NCBI GenBank assembly: GCA_023055425.1
Contig: JALGPY010000002.1
Span: forward strand, 114,588,088 to 114,652,087
DNA from: Linanthus parryae
Lineage: Eukaryota > Streptophyta > Magnoliopsida > Ericales > Polemoniaceae
Reading direction: 5' to 3'
DNA: 64,000 nucleotides
The notes beneath the pieces were generated by a model. It saw only the letters and a program-made list of their open reading frames with translations. It was not told the DNA's origin and searched no databases. How positions within the stretch are numbered: the stretch's first letter is position 1; the number at the start of each line of letters is the position of its first letter. Below, piece after piece: positions 12,562 to 23,889 of this stretch. The translations under genes and the position numbers were made by a program.

Positions 12562-14170
12562 GGTCATGTCTTTTGGGACAATGTTGAGTGCCTTGAAATT
12601 TGCCAAGGCAGCAAACCAAGGCACAGCTGCTACCACTACCATTAGTAGTTCATCTGGAAAATCTTCTCTAATTGGCACATCTTCCTGTTTTTTATTCTCC
12701 AGCCATGACAAATGGTCTGCAACAACATTCTCAACCCCCTTCTTGCCCTTGATTACCACGTCAAACTCTTGCATGAATAAAACCCACCGGATCAATCTTG
12801 GCTTTGCATCCTTCTTGGTAAGAAGATACTTGCGGGCTGAATGATCTGTGAAAATTGTCACCTTAGAACCCACAAGATAAGGACGAAACTTGTCCAACGC
12901 GAAGATGATAGCAAACATCTCTTTCTCCGTGGTGGCATAGTTAACCTGTGCATTATTAAGAGTACGACTGGCATAGTAAATGACATGAGCTACCTTGTCT
13001 TTCTGCTGTCCCAGTACTGCTCCCACCGCATAGTCGTTGGCATCACACATAAGCTCAAACGGCAAGGTCGAGTCTGGTGTGGCTGTGATGGGTGAGCTGA
13101 TCAAATTTTCCTGGAATATATCAAAAGCTGCCCTGCATTTTGCTTCAAAATTGAAAGCTGCATCTTTTTCAAGCAAACTAGATAAGGGCTTCGTAATCTT
13201 TGAGAAATCCTTGATGAACTGCAGGTAATACCCTGTATGTCCCAAGAAACTCCGTACCCCTTTGATAGATGTAGGGTAAGGAAGCTTCTCGATCACCTCA
13301 ATTTTTGCCCGGTCCACCTCTAAACCCTTGCTTGAAATACTGCGTCCCAACACTATTTCCTCAGTCACCATGAAATGACACTTTTCCCAGTTAAGCACTA
13401 GGTTGGTGTCAATACATCTGTCAAAAACCCGAGCTAGCTGCTGTAGACAGTCTTCGAACCCATAACCATAAAGTGAAAAATCATCCATGAAGACCTCAAA
13501 ATTCTGCTCCATCATGTCAGAGAAGATGCACATCATACACCTCTGAAACGTGGCAGGTGCATTGCATAGCCCAAATGGCATGCGTCTAAATGCAAAGGTC
13601 CCATAAGGACAAGTAAATGTCGTCTTCTCCTGGTCAGCTGGCTCAATCGCTATCTAATTATACCCGTTGTATCCATCCAAAAATCAGTAATACGATTGAC
13701 GTGCCAGCCTATCAAGCATCTGATCAACAAATGGGAGGGGAAAGTGATCCTTCAACGTGGCATCTTTGATTTTGCGGTAATCCATGCAAACTCTCCACCC
13801 AGTAACAGTACGAGTGGCAATCTGATAACCTTTTTCCCCTTCCACCACAGTAATACCTCCCTTCTTAGGGACACACTGTACCGTGGCAAACTCTCGATTA
13901 GATGATGCCTGCATCCAACCATTTAAGCACCTCTTTCTTCAACACCTCCTGCATGTGAGGGTTGAGGCGGTGCTGATATTGAACTACCGGCTTCTTATCT
14001 TCCATAAGCCGGATCTTGTGCTGGCAAACTGTGGGGCTGATCCCTCTAATATCTGCTATGGTCCATCCCATAGCTGCTTTCCTTTCCTGCAATACCTTGA
14101 GAAGCTGCTCCTCATGTTCCCTGTCCAAACATGCAGACACAATTACAGGCAAAGTCTCATTAGATCCCAA
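12562..14170 (-). pseudogene. RLG-2 reverse transcriptase and RNase H, truncated
   Basis: Ty3-type RT read leftward from 14170. The N-terminal part (14170-13898) is followed by a frameshift near 13905. The main frame then runs from 13914 to 12562 with two stops, TGA at 13686-13684 and a TAG about 30 bp further on. The catalytic FMDD is at 13491-13480, preceded by the conserved PFGLCNAPATFQR block. RNase H follows, with the acidic residues of the CDAND and FTDHS segments and an ATTEKEM segment visible (about 13000-12800). The frame ends at the RLC-1 junction after the linker to integrase, and the last residues read into RLC-1 LTR. Not functional. Confidence 0.9.
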
Positions 14171-14284
14171 GTATAAATATTTTTAATGAACAGGTAAAAG
14201 CTTTAGTTCTAAAATAGGAGCAGTAACAAGAGAAGGAGTAAGAATATTCATGCTTCCCTCATTAAAGAGGGGTAGGGGTGGACG

Positions 14285-14803
14285 CTAGTGAGCTTCCATA
14301 GCTTGTTCCTTTTCGCTCGAGTCTAATAGAGCAAACTCCTCATACAGCCGCTCCAATAAGATATCTTCCTCCTCATCCGGTGTGTATGCCTCCACAATAA
14401 AACACTGCTCACCCACCGCATATGCGGGGAATTTCATAGCTTCAAAGACATTGAATGCCACCTTCTCATCGTTAATGTGCATCATCAACTCTCCATTGGC
14501 AACATCAATGATAGTCTTCCCCATGGCAAGGAATGGCCGTCCTAATATGAGTGGGACATCATCATGAGCATCCATGTCTAGGATCATAAAATCTGCGGGG
14601 AAGATGAGTCCTTCGACTCTCACAAGCACATCCTCCAAGACACCTCGTGGGCGTTTGATAGTACGGTCAGCAATCTGTAAGCACATACGAGTAGGTTTTG
14701 GATCCCCTACACCAAGTTTCTCAAATACTGATGTGGGCATCAAATTGATGCTTGCGCCAAGATCACATAACCCTCTACCATGGAACGCATCTCCCAATGT
14801 CAC
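14285..14803 (-). pseudogene. RLG-2 aspartic protease region
   Basis: A 172-codon open stretch with the DLGAS active-site motif at about 14764-14750 and a downstream ILGRPFLA motif, both typical of Athila/Ty3 retropepsins. It is joined upstream to the gag C-terminal region (15071-14775) by a frameshift in the overlap 14803-14775 and stops at 14285 before RT. It would process the gag-pol polyprotein in virus-like particles. The domain itself looks intact, but the surrounding frame is broken. Confidence 0.82.
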
Positions 14804-16842
14804 TGATGAAACCGCCTGGATCTTTCATCTTCTTGGGCAACGCTTTTTGTACTACGTCGCTACACTCCTCATTCAGGGTTACAGTTTCAAAATCATTCAT
14901 GCGCCTCCTATTGGAAACGAGGTTCTTGAGAAACTTGGCATATTTGAGCATTTGTGAAATGGCTTCCGCGAAAGGGATATTGATATGCAAATTCTTGAAA
15001 ATATCCACAAATTTCTTGAAGTGTTTAGCGTCATATTGACTTTTCAACCTTCGCGGGTATGGCACAAGCATGCTGTACTCCTTTGGCTTTTGCTTCTCCT
15101 ACGACTTCCTACTCGTGTCCTTTGATTGGGGAATCACGGTAGGCATGGGAATTGCTTCATCCAACGCTTTCTCGGTTTCCTTAGTTGCATCTGCTCGCGC
15201 GTGAAAAGGATATGGAGGATCATCAGTAGTGATTCCACTGCGAGTTTTGATTGCATTCACATGCTCATTAGGCGTGATGGTGTTTGCTGGAAGTATGCAC
15301 GGTGGAAGTTTGATATTCTGATTGGGAATCTGTCCAATCTGAGTCTCGTGGCTCTTCACTGTGGCTTGTATTGAGACAATTGTGCTCTCCATCCTGTCTT
15401 GATTAGCTAGTAGCTTTCTCAATAAAGCATTTTTCTCCCGATCTTCTTTTTGTGGAACCTGCTATAGTGGAAATTGCCTTTGCGCTTGGTATGGAACATT
15501 TGGTCTCTGTCCGGGTGCATATAATCCACTGTTTGGATTGGCATAGCTGAAGTTGGGGTGATTGCGATTGTTGGGATGATATGTGTTGGGCCATTGCTGC
15601 TGTCTCATAAAATTCACCTCTTCAACACTGTTATCATACCCCTGGCTCTCATCTTCTAGTAATTCACCCATAGGCTTCTGTGATGGAGGTTGCATGCCAT
15701 GAAATGCTGAGGTCATTGATTCCAGCTTTTTTTTTCCATAGATTCAATCTTGTTTTCTAAGGCTGCATCCCCCGGTTTGGAGTACCTACGTGTTTCAGCT
15801 CGTGTAGTCTCTCTCTTTGACACGTTGTTTAGCAGATCTTGTGCTCGCTGCGCCCCAAGCCCCATGAAGTTACCTCCTGCTAGCATATCCAACTGGCCAA
15901 CTGTATCTTTGTCTAATTCAGTGTAAAAGTAATGGAAGAGCTTGTGCCATGGCTCCCCATGATTCGGACATCTACGGAGAATTTGGCTGAACTTCCTCCA
16001 AGCATCTCCCAATGAGCTGTTTTCTTCCTCAGTAAAATTTTCAATTTCAGCCATCTACTGAGCGACTCTGGAAGGTGGCAAATACTTCCTCAGGAACTCA
16101 TGACAACAATCTTCCCATGTCACTATGCTCCCCGCTGGCAGTTCCATAAGCCACTTTTTAGCTTTTCCAGACAATGAAAAGGGGAACAGTAAGAGTTTAA
16201 TTGTTTCGTCTGGAACTCGTTGATCATGCAAGGTAGATGTAATCTGCTCAAATACAAGTAGATGATGGTTGGGATCATCTCCTGGAGCTCCGTTGAACGC
16301 GCACTCGTCACGAACCATATTGATCATATGCTGGCGAAGCTCAAAGTATTGGGAATTGATTTGTGGCCTGACAATGGTAGGTTGGTAACATGCGGGGGTA
16401 GTCCTGAAATAATCCACCATAGGGCATTCTTCGATCTCAGCATTGTTGACCTGTTCCACCACATCCTCTGAACTATTCCCCCCCCCCCATTATTATTGTT
16501 TCCCCCATTGTCGTTATTACCTCCATCGTTCCTCACTTGTACCCCCACACCAAGGCGTGGTTATGGATTTGGAGTGTTCAAGCGGGCCATAGCAGCTTGC
16601 ACCTCAGTCAACTGAGCTCTGAGCTCCTCAGCTTCCCTCACTCTATTTGCTGCATCTTCCACAGATGCAACTCTAGCTGCTTCCGCATCTTGCATACCCT
16701 TGCAGATCCTCTCAAACTCATCTCTAGTTTAAGCATCCATGGTAACTGAGCTTGAATTCCTGTTGTCTCTACGCTGTACTCGTAACAGAGATTTCAGGTC
16801 TTCATGTGTAGGGTGCAAAGGCTCGTCTCTAGAACGGGACAT
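14804..16842 (-). pseudogene. RLG-2 gag, multiply frameshifted
   Basis: Gag starts at ATG 16842-16840, 115 bp after the PBS. Its frame carries an early TAA (16731-16729) and runs into an Asn/Gly-rich segment at about 16500. The poly-C run at 16478-16489 shifts the frame. The body (16462-15713) holds the capsid-like core with the KAKKWLMELPAGSI text and a TAG at 16057-16055. A second slip lies in a poly-T run (about 15724-15732), after which the Gln/Asn/Pro-rich part (15716-15462) and basic tail follow in other frames down to about 14775. Both slips are at homopolymers, so they could be true decay or assembly errors. No CCHC knuckle was seen. Confidence 0.82.
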
Positions 16843-16956
16843 GCACTGTACTTGCTAACCTGAAATCAGAAATCACGCAAAACGTAGGTGAGTAATATAT
16901 ATAAACAAAAAAAGTAAAATCCCTAAGGTTAGGAATTATAACTTATCTAGCCGAAG

Positions 16957-16974
16957 TCCCCGGCAACGGCGCCA
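16957..16974 (-). other. RLG-2 primer-binding site (tRNA-Asp)
   Basis: TGGCGCCGTTGCCGGGGA on the minus strand, six bases after the LTR end. An 18-base perfect run to the tRNA-Asp complement is characteristic of Athila-type elements and separates this family from the initiator-Met-primed elements elsewhere in the window. Confidence 0.92.
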
Positions 16975-16980
16975 AAAACT

Positions 16981-18825
16981 TGACACGTCTCAACCGCAAG
17001 TGTACGACTTTCGCGTGTAGTAATATCCGGTAATCCGGGTTTGTCGAACCCAAGGGAATTGTCCTGAATCAATTAGTATTCTTAACTTTATGTGGGCAAG
17101 CAATATAGATTGTTTTTCTAAACTGAATAATTTAAAAGACAAAACGAGTATTTACATTATAAGATTTAATATGGAAGAAATAACCAGGACACCTTGCTTG
17201 GGAGATTGTAAGGATTTTCTTGTTGACGACGTTCTACGATTTGTGAAACACATACGAAATTCACTTTGCTAATCGAGCAATACTAACTCACCGAGTTACC
17301 AAGTGAGCATCCTATGCCGAGGTTAGATTAAAACAAAGTTACCAAGTTCTAATTATCCCTAAACATGCATTAACGATGAATTATACTCTAACGATCCCAT
17401 TCAACATAGCCGAGTTACCAATCCTATGAATGGGTGATTGTTTGATTTTCCGGTTTAGCAATTACCGAGGTACCAAATAATTGCAAACTATGTTCTAGCT
17501 AACAAGAAGTCTCCAATTCACAAGATGAGAGGAAGATCATTAAAAAATCATAGCAAACGTCAAATCATCAATTAGGTTTATCAAAACGTGAATCTCAATT
17601 CCTAAAACGCATAATCAATGTCAAACCCTAACCCCAACTCGGGTCCTGATCTAAGAAGTTTAGCTACACATATTCATGATCACAACAACTAGAGTTTGTG
17701 TGATCATGATCAAAAACAATGAAAATAAGGAGAAAAGAGATCAAAAAGGGTTTCCCAATCTCCACAACGTGATCCAAGCTCCAAGTTGATGTCTAGTCCT
17801 TTAAAAATGTGTCCCCCCTCCGAAAATATGACCTAGTATGTCTAATATACGTTCCCTAAGAGTCTGAGGTCAATTAGGAAAGTTTTAGGCATCGTTTCCT
17901 TAATTTTGGCTGCCTCTGCACAGTGTCTTCGTAGGAAGATTTTTCTCTTCGTAAGAAGAGTCTTCCTGCGAAGACTTTTTCTCTTCGTAGGAAGGTCTTC
18001 GTAGGAAGAGTCTTCGTACGAAGACTTTTTCTCTTCGTAGGATGGACTTCCGAGATAAGTACTGCAAGCTGTTTTTGGAAGATATTTTCAGCAACTCAAA
18101 ATTTGGCTAAGTATAAAGTCTTCCTACGAAGAATTTTGTCTTCACACGGAGACAATCCTGAACAGCTCCAAAACATCCCTCTTCGCCGTTTTTCGCGTCT
18201 TTGATTGTGCCTTTGCTTTCCGAAGGATCTCCTCGACCTCGAGACTCCTTTTATGCTATAAAATATTCCCAAATTCCGGGGAACCCTTCATTTATCAATT
18301 TAGCTCCTCAAAAGGCGTGCTTGGCATTTCCGGATGCTTTTGGCCGCATTTTATCTCTTTGAGCATCCTTTTTGACATAACTCTTTCGTCCAGACTCCGA
18401 TAAATGTGATTTTTGCACCGTTGGATTCCTTTTGCGATGTAGACTTCATCCATGTAGAGAAATTCCCGTTTCCAGATCATTTTCTCATTTTTCTCAATTA
18501 TTGCCCAATATTTAGCGAAAACATCCAAAACGCTCCAAATTCGTCTTTTCTTCTATTTCGAAGCTCGTTTCTTCTCTCCACTTGATTCCCGCATGCGTAA
18601 TGCCTGTCAAACAACAACACGAACACTACCACGAAGATCAAATGATAAGTTATCAAAATCATACTCAAAACCATTAAGAAACGCCCGGATTGTGCATTAA
18701 AGCTGAAAAACTTCCAAAAGTGCATTTTCTTCATATCTTGGCTAAAATCTTGTCACTTTGCACCGAAACGCACACAAATAACAATTTAAAGTGTACGTAA
18801 ATTAACTCTTATTAAGGAGTTATCA
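16981..18825 (-). repeat. RLG-2 5' LTR (1,845 bp)
   Basis: Minus-strand start TGATAACTCC at 18825, end GTGTCA at 16981. The right boundary is confirmed because bases from 18826 on align with the RLC-6 3' ORF; the expected duplication is ATACA (18826-18830). The last 100 bp before the PBS (including CACTTGCGGTTGAGACGTG) are of the kind found at the end of RLG-3's LTR. The LTR contains a palindrome cluster at 17927-18150. Confidence 0.88.
17927..18150. repeat. cluster of CTTCGTAGGAAG-type palindromes in RLG-2 LTR
   Basis: Imperfect 12-bp palindromes begin at 17927, 17947, 17962, 17983, 17997, 18012 and 18033, with two more at 18120 and 18139. The copy at 18012 is a perfect CTTCGTACGAAG. Spacings are about 14-15 or 20-21 bp. 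The 64-codon minus-strand frame here merely translates the repeat. Confidence 0.85.
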
Positions 18826-19700
18826 ATACACCTTGCAAGAATAGTGTGAAGGACTTTGGCTTCAACATTTAACACAAAGTGTGTTAATTGTATGGATGTG
18901 GTGGGAGTGTTTGGTAGATAGAACTCTTCTTTGGCTTTTTTCAGTACTTTTGTCTTTGGTGGGTGATTGCTTGTGTCATATCTCTTGGGACACCCTAGCA
19001 CATTGGCAAACTCAGAGTGGTCTAATTCAATCTGTATTCCAGCAACTCTAGATTGAATTACTAATTGTGTTGATCTCTTAACTTGTTTCACGTTTAAATA
19101 AAAGAGTCTGGTGAGTCTTGGGTAGGCTAACTCTTTATGGTTCAGCATAAACCACTGATAACACTTCTTTAACATAGAGATGCACTTAAGATTCATGTGT
19201 CCCACCTTATGCATATTGATCATACTATATAAAGCAATAGATCTGGAAGCAAAACCATCTAACCACTGACCTTTGGAGGTGTTTGAGACAAACCAGGTTT
19301 CATCAGGGGTTGCGGTCTTTGAGTAGACTTGCAGAGCCCTCTCCATATGATCTTCTAGCTATTCTTCCGTCACCTTCCCTTTCTCTTTTTCAGCTCGAGT
19401 TGCCTTCTTCTTTTTCTTCAACTTCTTGGGGCTAGAGATCTCTGTTTCAGGTTGCTTCTCTGCAGCAGCTTTCTCTTTCTTCTTCTTCTTCTTTTATGAG
19501 GAGGGAGTGCATCCTTCCTGACTTTCTTCTTGGGTGGAGGTAGCTCTGCAACTGCCTCTGCACTAGGAGTTCTAGAGCTAGAATCTCCACTTATCTCCTG
19601 AACCTCTTCCACTGCTGTCTTTCTTTTCTTCTCAGAGCTAGGTTTTTATCCTCCAGCCATCTTGATTCTTTTTTAGGCTCTCCTCGTGCTCATTAGGGTT
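18826..19700 (-). pseudogene. RLC-2 3' ORF: plant-transposon-protein-like, with nuclear-localisation motif
   Basis: An ORF downstream of RNase H, in the position where SIRE elements carry an env-like gene. The N-terminal part (about 19690-19420) is broken by stops and a frameshift but encodes a Ser/Pro/Lys-rich stretch with PPPKKKVRKD, an SV40-type nuclear localisation motif, at 19531-19514. A 172-codon block (about 19346-18830) follows with features such as WLDGFASRSIALYSM, AYPRLTRLFYLN and IELDHSEFANVLGCP. This architecture resembles the 'putative plant transposon protein' family (Transposase_32) as I know it; the assignment is inference. No signal peptide or membrane segment is seen, which argues against an envelope protein. 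The C-terminus is removed by RLG-2. A homologous, more decayed copy is at 45731-47496. Confidence 0.6.
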
Positions 19701-20200
19701 TGGGAGAAGAATAGAGAGAGGCAGGAATGATACGGAGAAAAGAGAAGAGAAGAGAAGATAAATACTAAAAGTGTTTGAGTTTCAAAAGGAAACTAAATCA
19801 TCTCTCTGATCTGAAAAGATCTGAATAAATCAGAGAGGATTCAAATATTTTAGTCCGTTGAAAAGAAATAATTTAATACTATATTTGTCTAAAAAGAATT
19901 TTTGCAATAGGTAGGGGCTATATTGAGCAAATATCTACAGAGATATCACCCAATACAGAATTATCCACGTTTATTGACTACTAGAATAGCAACCTTATTT
20001 TCAAGTATTTGAAAAGTTTTTCAAGGTCTTGAAACGTTGTAACACAGCAACAGATAAAATCAAATCTTTTAAGTGATTATCAAGGCTTCGAAAATCAGCT
20101 CAAACCTTTGAAAACACATACAACTTACCTTTCTTACCTGATGCTCCCCCTAAACCAATGAATATTTTTTTAACATCCCCAATTACAATCTTAGAGCTGA
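19701..20200 (-). other. RLC-2 spacer between RNase H and 3' ORF
   Basis: About 0.5 kb of non-coding DNA. On the minus strand it begins with GGTTTAGGGGGAGCATC followed by AGGTAAG (20156-20133), that is, a G-rich polypurine run and a consensus splice donor. Three copies of the TTCAAGG-type palindrome lie at 20020, 20080 and 20100. The equivalent spacer in RLC-6 (45310-45730) has the same order. Confidence 0.6.
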
Positions 20201-21790
20201 GAATCTCTCATCTGCAAATGGTTTAGTTAAGATATTTGCAATTTGCATGTTAGTAGAAACAAATTAAAGAATAATATCACCTTTCTCAGCATGATCTCTG
20301 ATGAAATGGTGTCTGACATCAATGTGCTTGGTTCTTGAATGTTGAACTGGATTCATTGTAATTAAAATGGCACTGGTGTTATCACATTCGATAGGTATGC
20401 TTCTGAAATAAAATCCAAGGTCTCTTAGTTGTTGAGCAATCCGTAGGACTTGTGAGCAACATGCTCCTGCAGCTATATATTAAGCTTCAGCTATTGATAG
20501 AGCAACTGAATTGTATTTCTTGGAATGCCAACTGATCAAGGATGATCCAATAAATTGGAAAGTTCCTGAAGTGCTTTTCCTATCAAATTTGTAACCTGAA
20601 AATTCAGCATCTGAAAAACCATACAAAGAAAAATTAGAATGTCATGGATACCAAAGCCCTAAGTCTTTGGTTTCATTGAGATATCTGAAAATTCTCTTCA
20701 CATCACTTAAGTGTGATTCCTTTGGATCAGCTTGAAATCTAGCATACATGCATACACTAAACCTGATATCTGGTCTGCTTGCTGTGAGATAGAGTAATGA
20801 TCAAATCATACCTCTATAATCTATCATATTTACACTCTTACCAGATTCATCCTTGTCTAAGGATAGTGTATAACTCATAGGAGTCTTGGCTTCATTACAT
20901 TGAGCCATGGTATATTTTATTAACAATCTCTCGTGTATTTGCTTTGATGCAGAAAAATGCCCTTCTTCAATTGATGTATTTGAAGTCCTAGGAAGAAGTT
21001 CAGCACTCCCATCGTACACATTTCAAATTCCCTGCTCATAAGACTTGAGAATTCTCTGCACAATTGATCATTAGTAGCTCCAAACAAGATATCATCAACA
21101 TCGATCTAAACTACATGAAAATCTTTCTCATGAGTCTTTATGAAAAGACTCTTGTCTACTAGTCCCCTTTTGAAATCATTTTCAAGCAAAAAATTTGACA
21201 ATCTTTCATAGCAAGCTCTTGGAGCTTGTTTCAAACCATAAAGAGCTTTGTGAAGTTTGTAAACAAGATCTGGAAACTTGTCATTTTCAAAACCAGGAGG
21301 TTGTGCAACATAAACTTCTTCTTGTAAGTAGCCATTCAAGAAAGCACACTTCACATCCATTTGAAATAATTTCATGTTCTTGTGAGATGCAAATGCAAGA
21401 CAATTCTAATTGCTTCTAACCGGGCAACTGGAGAAAAAGTTTCCTCATAATCAATACCTTCTTCTTGGTTGTATCCTTGAGAAACTAACCTTGCTTTGTT
21501 TCTGATCACTTTGCTACTTTCATCCAACGTATTTCTGAACACGCATCTGGTACCAATGACAGACTGGTTTGTAGGTGGAGGAACCAGGTTCCAAACCTTA
21601 TTCCTTTCAAACTCATTGAGTTAACTTTCCATAGAAATGATCCAGTCTGCTTCCTGTAAATCTTCCTTCACAGTTTTAGGTTCTACAAGAGAGATAAAAG
21701 CATTAAAAGCACATAAGTTCTTCAACTGTGATCTAGTTTGTGTACCAGTGGTTGGATCTGATATGATATTATCAACTGGATGATATGAGA
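20201..21790 (-). pseudogene. RLC-2 reverse transcriptase and RNase H
   Basis: Copia RT fragments in order: the block with [18 protein letters not shown] at 21375-21106, the following fingers/palm segment, 21019-20801 (leading to the YTLSLDKDESG text), and RNase H at about 20620-20200. Frames are interrupted by several stops (for example just after 21106 and at 20801) and shifts. This segment would synthesise cDNA and degrade RNA in the virus-like particle, but the copy is dead. Homology to 43880-45309 of RLC-6 gives the same gene order. Confidence 0.82.
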
Positions 21791-21815
21791 GATATTTGAA
21801 TCTCTTTCTTGGAAA

Positions 21816-22007
21816 CTAGGGTTCAGGTTCTCCATAGATCTTCTCTGGTCTTGAAGTGGTTGCTTTGTCACTTGTATCATTCTGATCATCTTTTTCAAGG
21901 CTTTGAGGCTTATTTTCAAGGCCTTGAGCACCATTTTCAAGGTCTTCTGTTTTCTTCTGAGCCTTTCTTGAATCCCAATGGATTCTCAGTCTCTTCCTAT
22001 GATTCAT
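21816..22007 (-). pseudogene. RLC-2 INT-RT linker with heptapeptide repeat
   Basis: A hydrophilic linker between integrase and RT. It contains three tandem seven-residue units, LENGAQG, LENKPQS and LEKDDQN, encoded by three palindromic 21-bp units whose CAAGG cores are at 21896, 21917 and 21938. The homologous linker in RLC-6 (43562-43795) has two such units. The linker then ends in the GEPEP/PWTPRKRF-type text that precedes RT in both copies. Confidence 0.7.
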
Positions 22008-22134
22008 GCTTATGCAAATTCAAGTATGCAAAACTTTCACTCAAAGAACCATCATAGCTTTCATCAAAAATAACATGAATGCTCTCTTCAACTAGTTTGG
22101 TTCTTTTATTGTTAAACTCTATAAGCTTTGCTAT

Positions 22135-23298
22135 TTAGAGAGTAACTAGAAATATAGCTTCATCACTTCTTGCATCAAACTTACCAAGATTGTTTTTACC
22201 ATTGTTATGGATAAAGCAAGTACATCCAAAGGGCTGGAAGTATGAAATGTTTGGCTTCCTCCCTATGAATAGTTCATAGGGGGTCTTCTTCAGTATAGGT
22301 CTGATCAAGCACCTGTTAACTATATAGTTTGCTGTATTCAGAGCTTCTGCCCAATAATGTTTTGCCAGCTTGTTCTCAAGAAGCATTGTTCTTGACATAT
22401 CTTCAAGAGTCATGCTCTTTCTTTCAACAACACCATTCTGTTGAGGAGTTCTTGGAGTAGAAAAGTTGTGAGTAATACCATTCTTATCAAAAAATAAATC
22501 AAATTATAATTGATCAAATTCTCTATTATGATCACTTCTAATTGAAGCTACAGGTAGGTTTTTCATAGTTTCAAGTTCTCTGCAAAGCTTTGAAAATTCA
22601 GAGATGGCTTCACATTTTTCTTTGAGAAACATAACCCAAGTATATCTAGAAAAATCATCTACAACAACTAGCATATACCTTTTAACTTTTGGAGTAGGAG
22701 TTCTCATAGGACCACATATATCCATATGAAGCAGTTCAATAGGTCTAGTTGTACTTACAAACTTCTTTGGCTTGAAGGAGCTTCTGGTCTGCTTGCCCTG
22801 AGCACAAGCTTTGCACAATTCATCCTCTTTGAAATTAATGGATGGCAATCCTCTTACTAAGTCTTTGGAAATCAACTTATATGACCAAGCTTCCTATGCC
22901 AAAGCTTTGAATCCTCTCTCAAGGCCTTGAGACACTTCAAACTTTCTCCTGTAACTTTGTAAGTTTGAAAATTATAAACATTGTTTGATCTAGAGGCTGT
23001 GAGAATGCAATCTCCTAATTTCTCTTTTTGCACCAGACACTTCTCTTTATCAAATATAACTTTGTTGCCATTATCACAAAGCCGGGATACACTAAGCAAG
23101 TTAAATTTTCCAACCATCAACTAGATACACATCAGAAATAGAGTTTTCAAAATGTGTACCAACTTTACCAATACCAAGAATATTGCATTTTCCTTTGTCG
23201 CCAAGTGTAATTGTACCTTCAGATTGCTCTTTCAATTTTGAGAATAGAGATCTCTTTCCACTCATGTGTCTTGAGCAACCACTGTCCATAAACCACAT
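22135..23298 (-). pseudogene. RLC-2 protease and integrase
   Basis: Protease begins at 23298 with MDSGCSRHM (active-site D-S-G). The GAG-pre-integrase zinc segment (LWHRKLGH ... CKACAQGK) follows across 23120-22780, then the integrase core 22875-22504 (with HMDICGPM, VVDDFSRY and RSDHNREF) and the C-terminal part 22413-22135. Frames are broken between 23101 and 23120, near 22872, and by stops around 22500 and 22414. Integrase would insert the cDNA; this copy is inactive. The CAAGG palindrome is embedded in the coding sequence at 22903 and 22920. Confidence 0.85.
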
Positions 23299-23475
23299 CT
23301 AATCTTTGATCTTGGTGACAACCTACAAACACCAATCACTGCCTTACCCAGCTGTTAGACAAAGTGTTGAATTTGGATTCATATTCAGGATCAACCATGT
23401 TAGGTTGTCTAACCCCTTTAGGAACCTAAATCTGTTTAACTTGTCCTTCGAGTTGAAATGGAAAAGTGTTCCTCA

Positions 23476-23823
23476 TTATGTGAGGGTCTCTTCTTCTGAG
23501 CAGTAATGACACGTAGAAGAAGTTCCATTTCCAGCTTTCACAAATCTGCTATTGTTCTTTCTTGGAAAGTTTGGATTAAATCCAATACCATCTTTGTGAA
23601 CAGACTTTGAACTTCCTCCAAGAATGAAGTTCAACTTATGTTCTAATCCAGCAAGCCTAACTTTGACCAATTCATATTCTTGAAGTTTCTCAGTAAGAGT
23701 AGTCTTTTGTTTATCTAATTCATCAATTTTATGTTTTAGATCAACAAGGTTGTTACTCATCAAAGAGTTCACAGTGACTACTTCCTTGACTTGTTTTTTC
23801 AAGGCATTGAAACTGGTTTTCAA
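23476..23823 (-). pseudogene. RLC-2 gag-protease linker with coiled-coil
   Basis: A 115-codon open stretch between gag and protease. Leucine/lysine/glutamate periodicity (for example LDKQKTTLTEKLQEYELV) suggests a coiled coil. A pair of palindromic units with cores at 23800 and 23821 encodes the ALK repeats at its start. The distal end reads CHYCSEE, possibly a remnant second zinc finger. It corresponds to 41640-41900 of RLC-6. Confidence 0.65.
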
Positions 23824-23889
23824 GGCCTTGAAATCACTGTCAGCTTTCTTCTGAGAGATTTCAAGATTCTGATTTAGGCAAACAAGTTG

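Larger units (their letters stand above)
12562..18825 (-). mobile_element. RLG-2, Athila-like Ty3/gypsy element, 5' half
   Basis: Minus-strand element with 5' LTR (16981-18825), tRNA-Asp primer-binding site, gag, protease and RT-RNase H, cut inside pol by RLC-1 at 12561/12562. Integrase and the 3' LTR would lie left of RLC-1, off-window. The tRNA-Asp PBS, large gag and RT text fit the Athila group. RLG-2 itself sits in the 3' ORF of RLC-2: the sequence from 18826 continues that gene, as shown by alignment with RLC-6. Confidence 0.88.

Noticed and set aside
18786..19346. 3' ORF of RLC-2 as a retroviral-type envelope gene
   Set aside because: No signal peptide, membrane anchor or cleavage motif is visible, and the nuclear-localisation motif and core resemble plant transposon proteins instead.
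21891..21948. Evenly spaced palindromes as a CRISPR array
   Set aside because: Units are only 21 bp with five to seven bases between palindromes and lie inside a plant retrotransposon gene; there are no spacers of CRISPR length and no cas genes.
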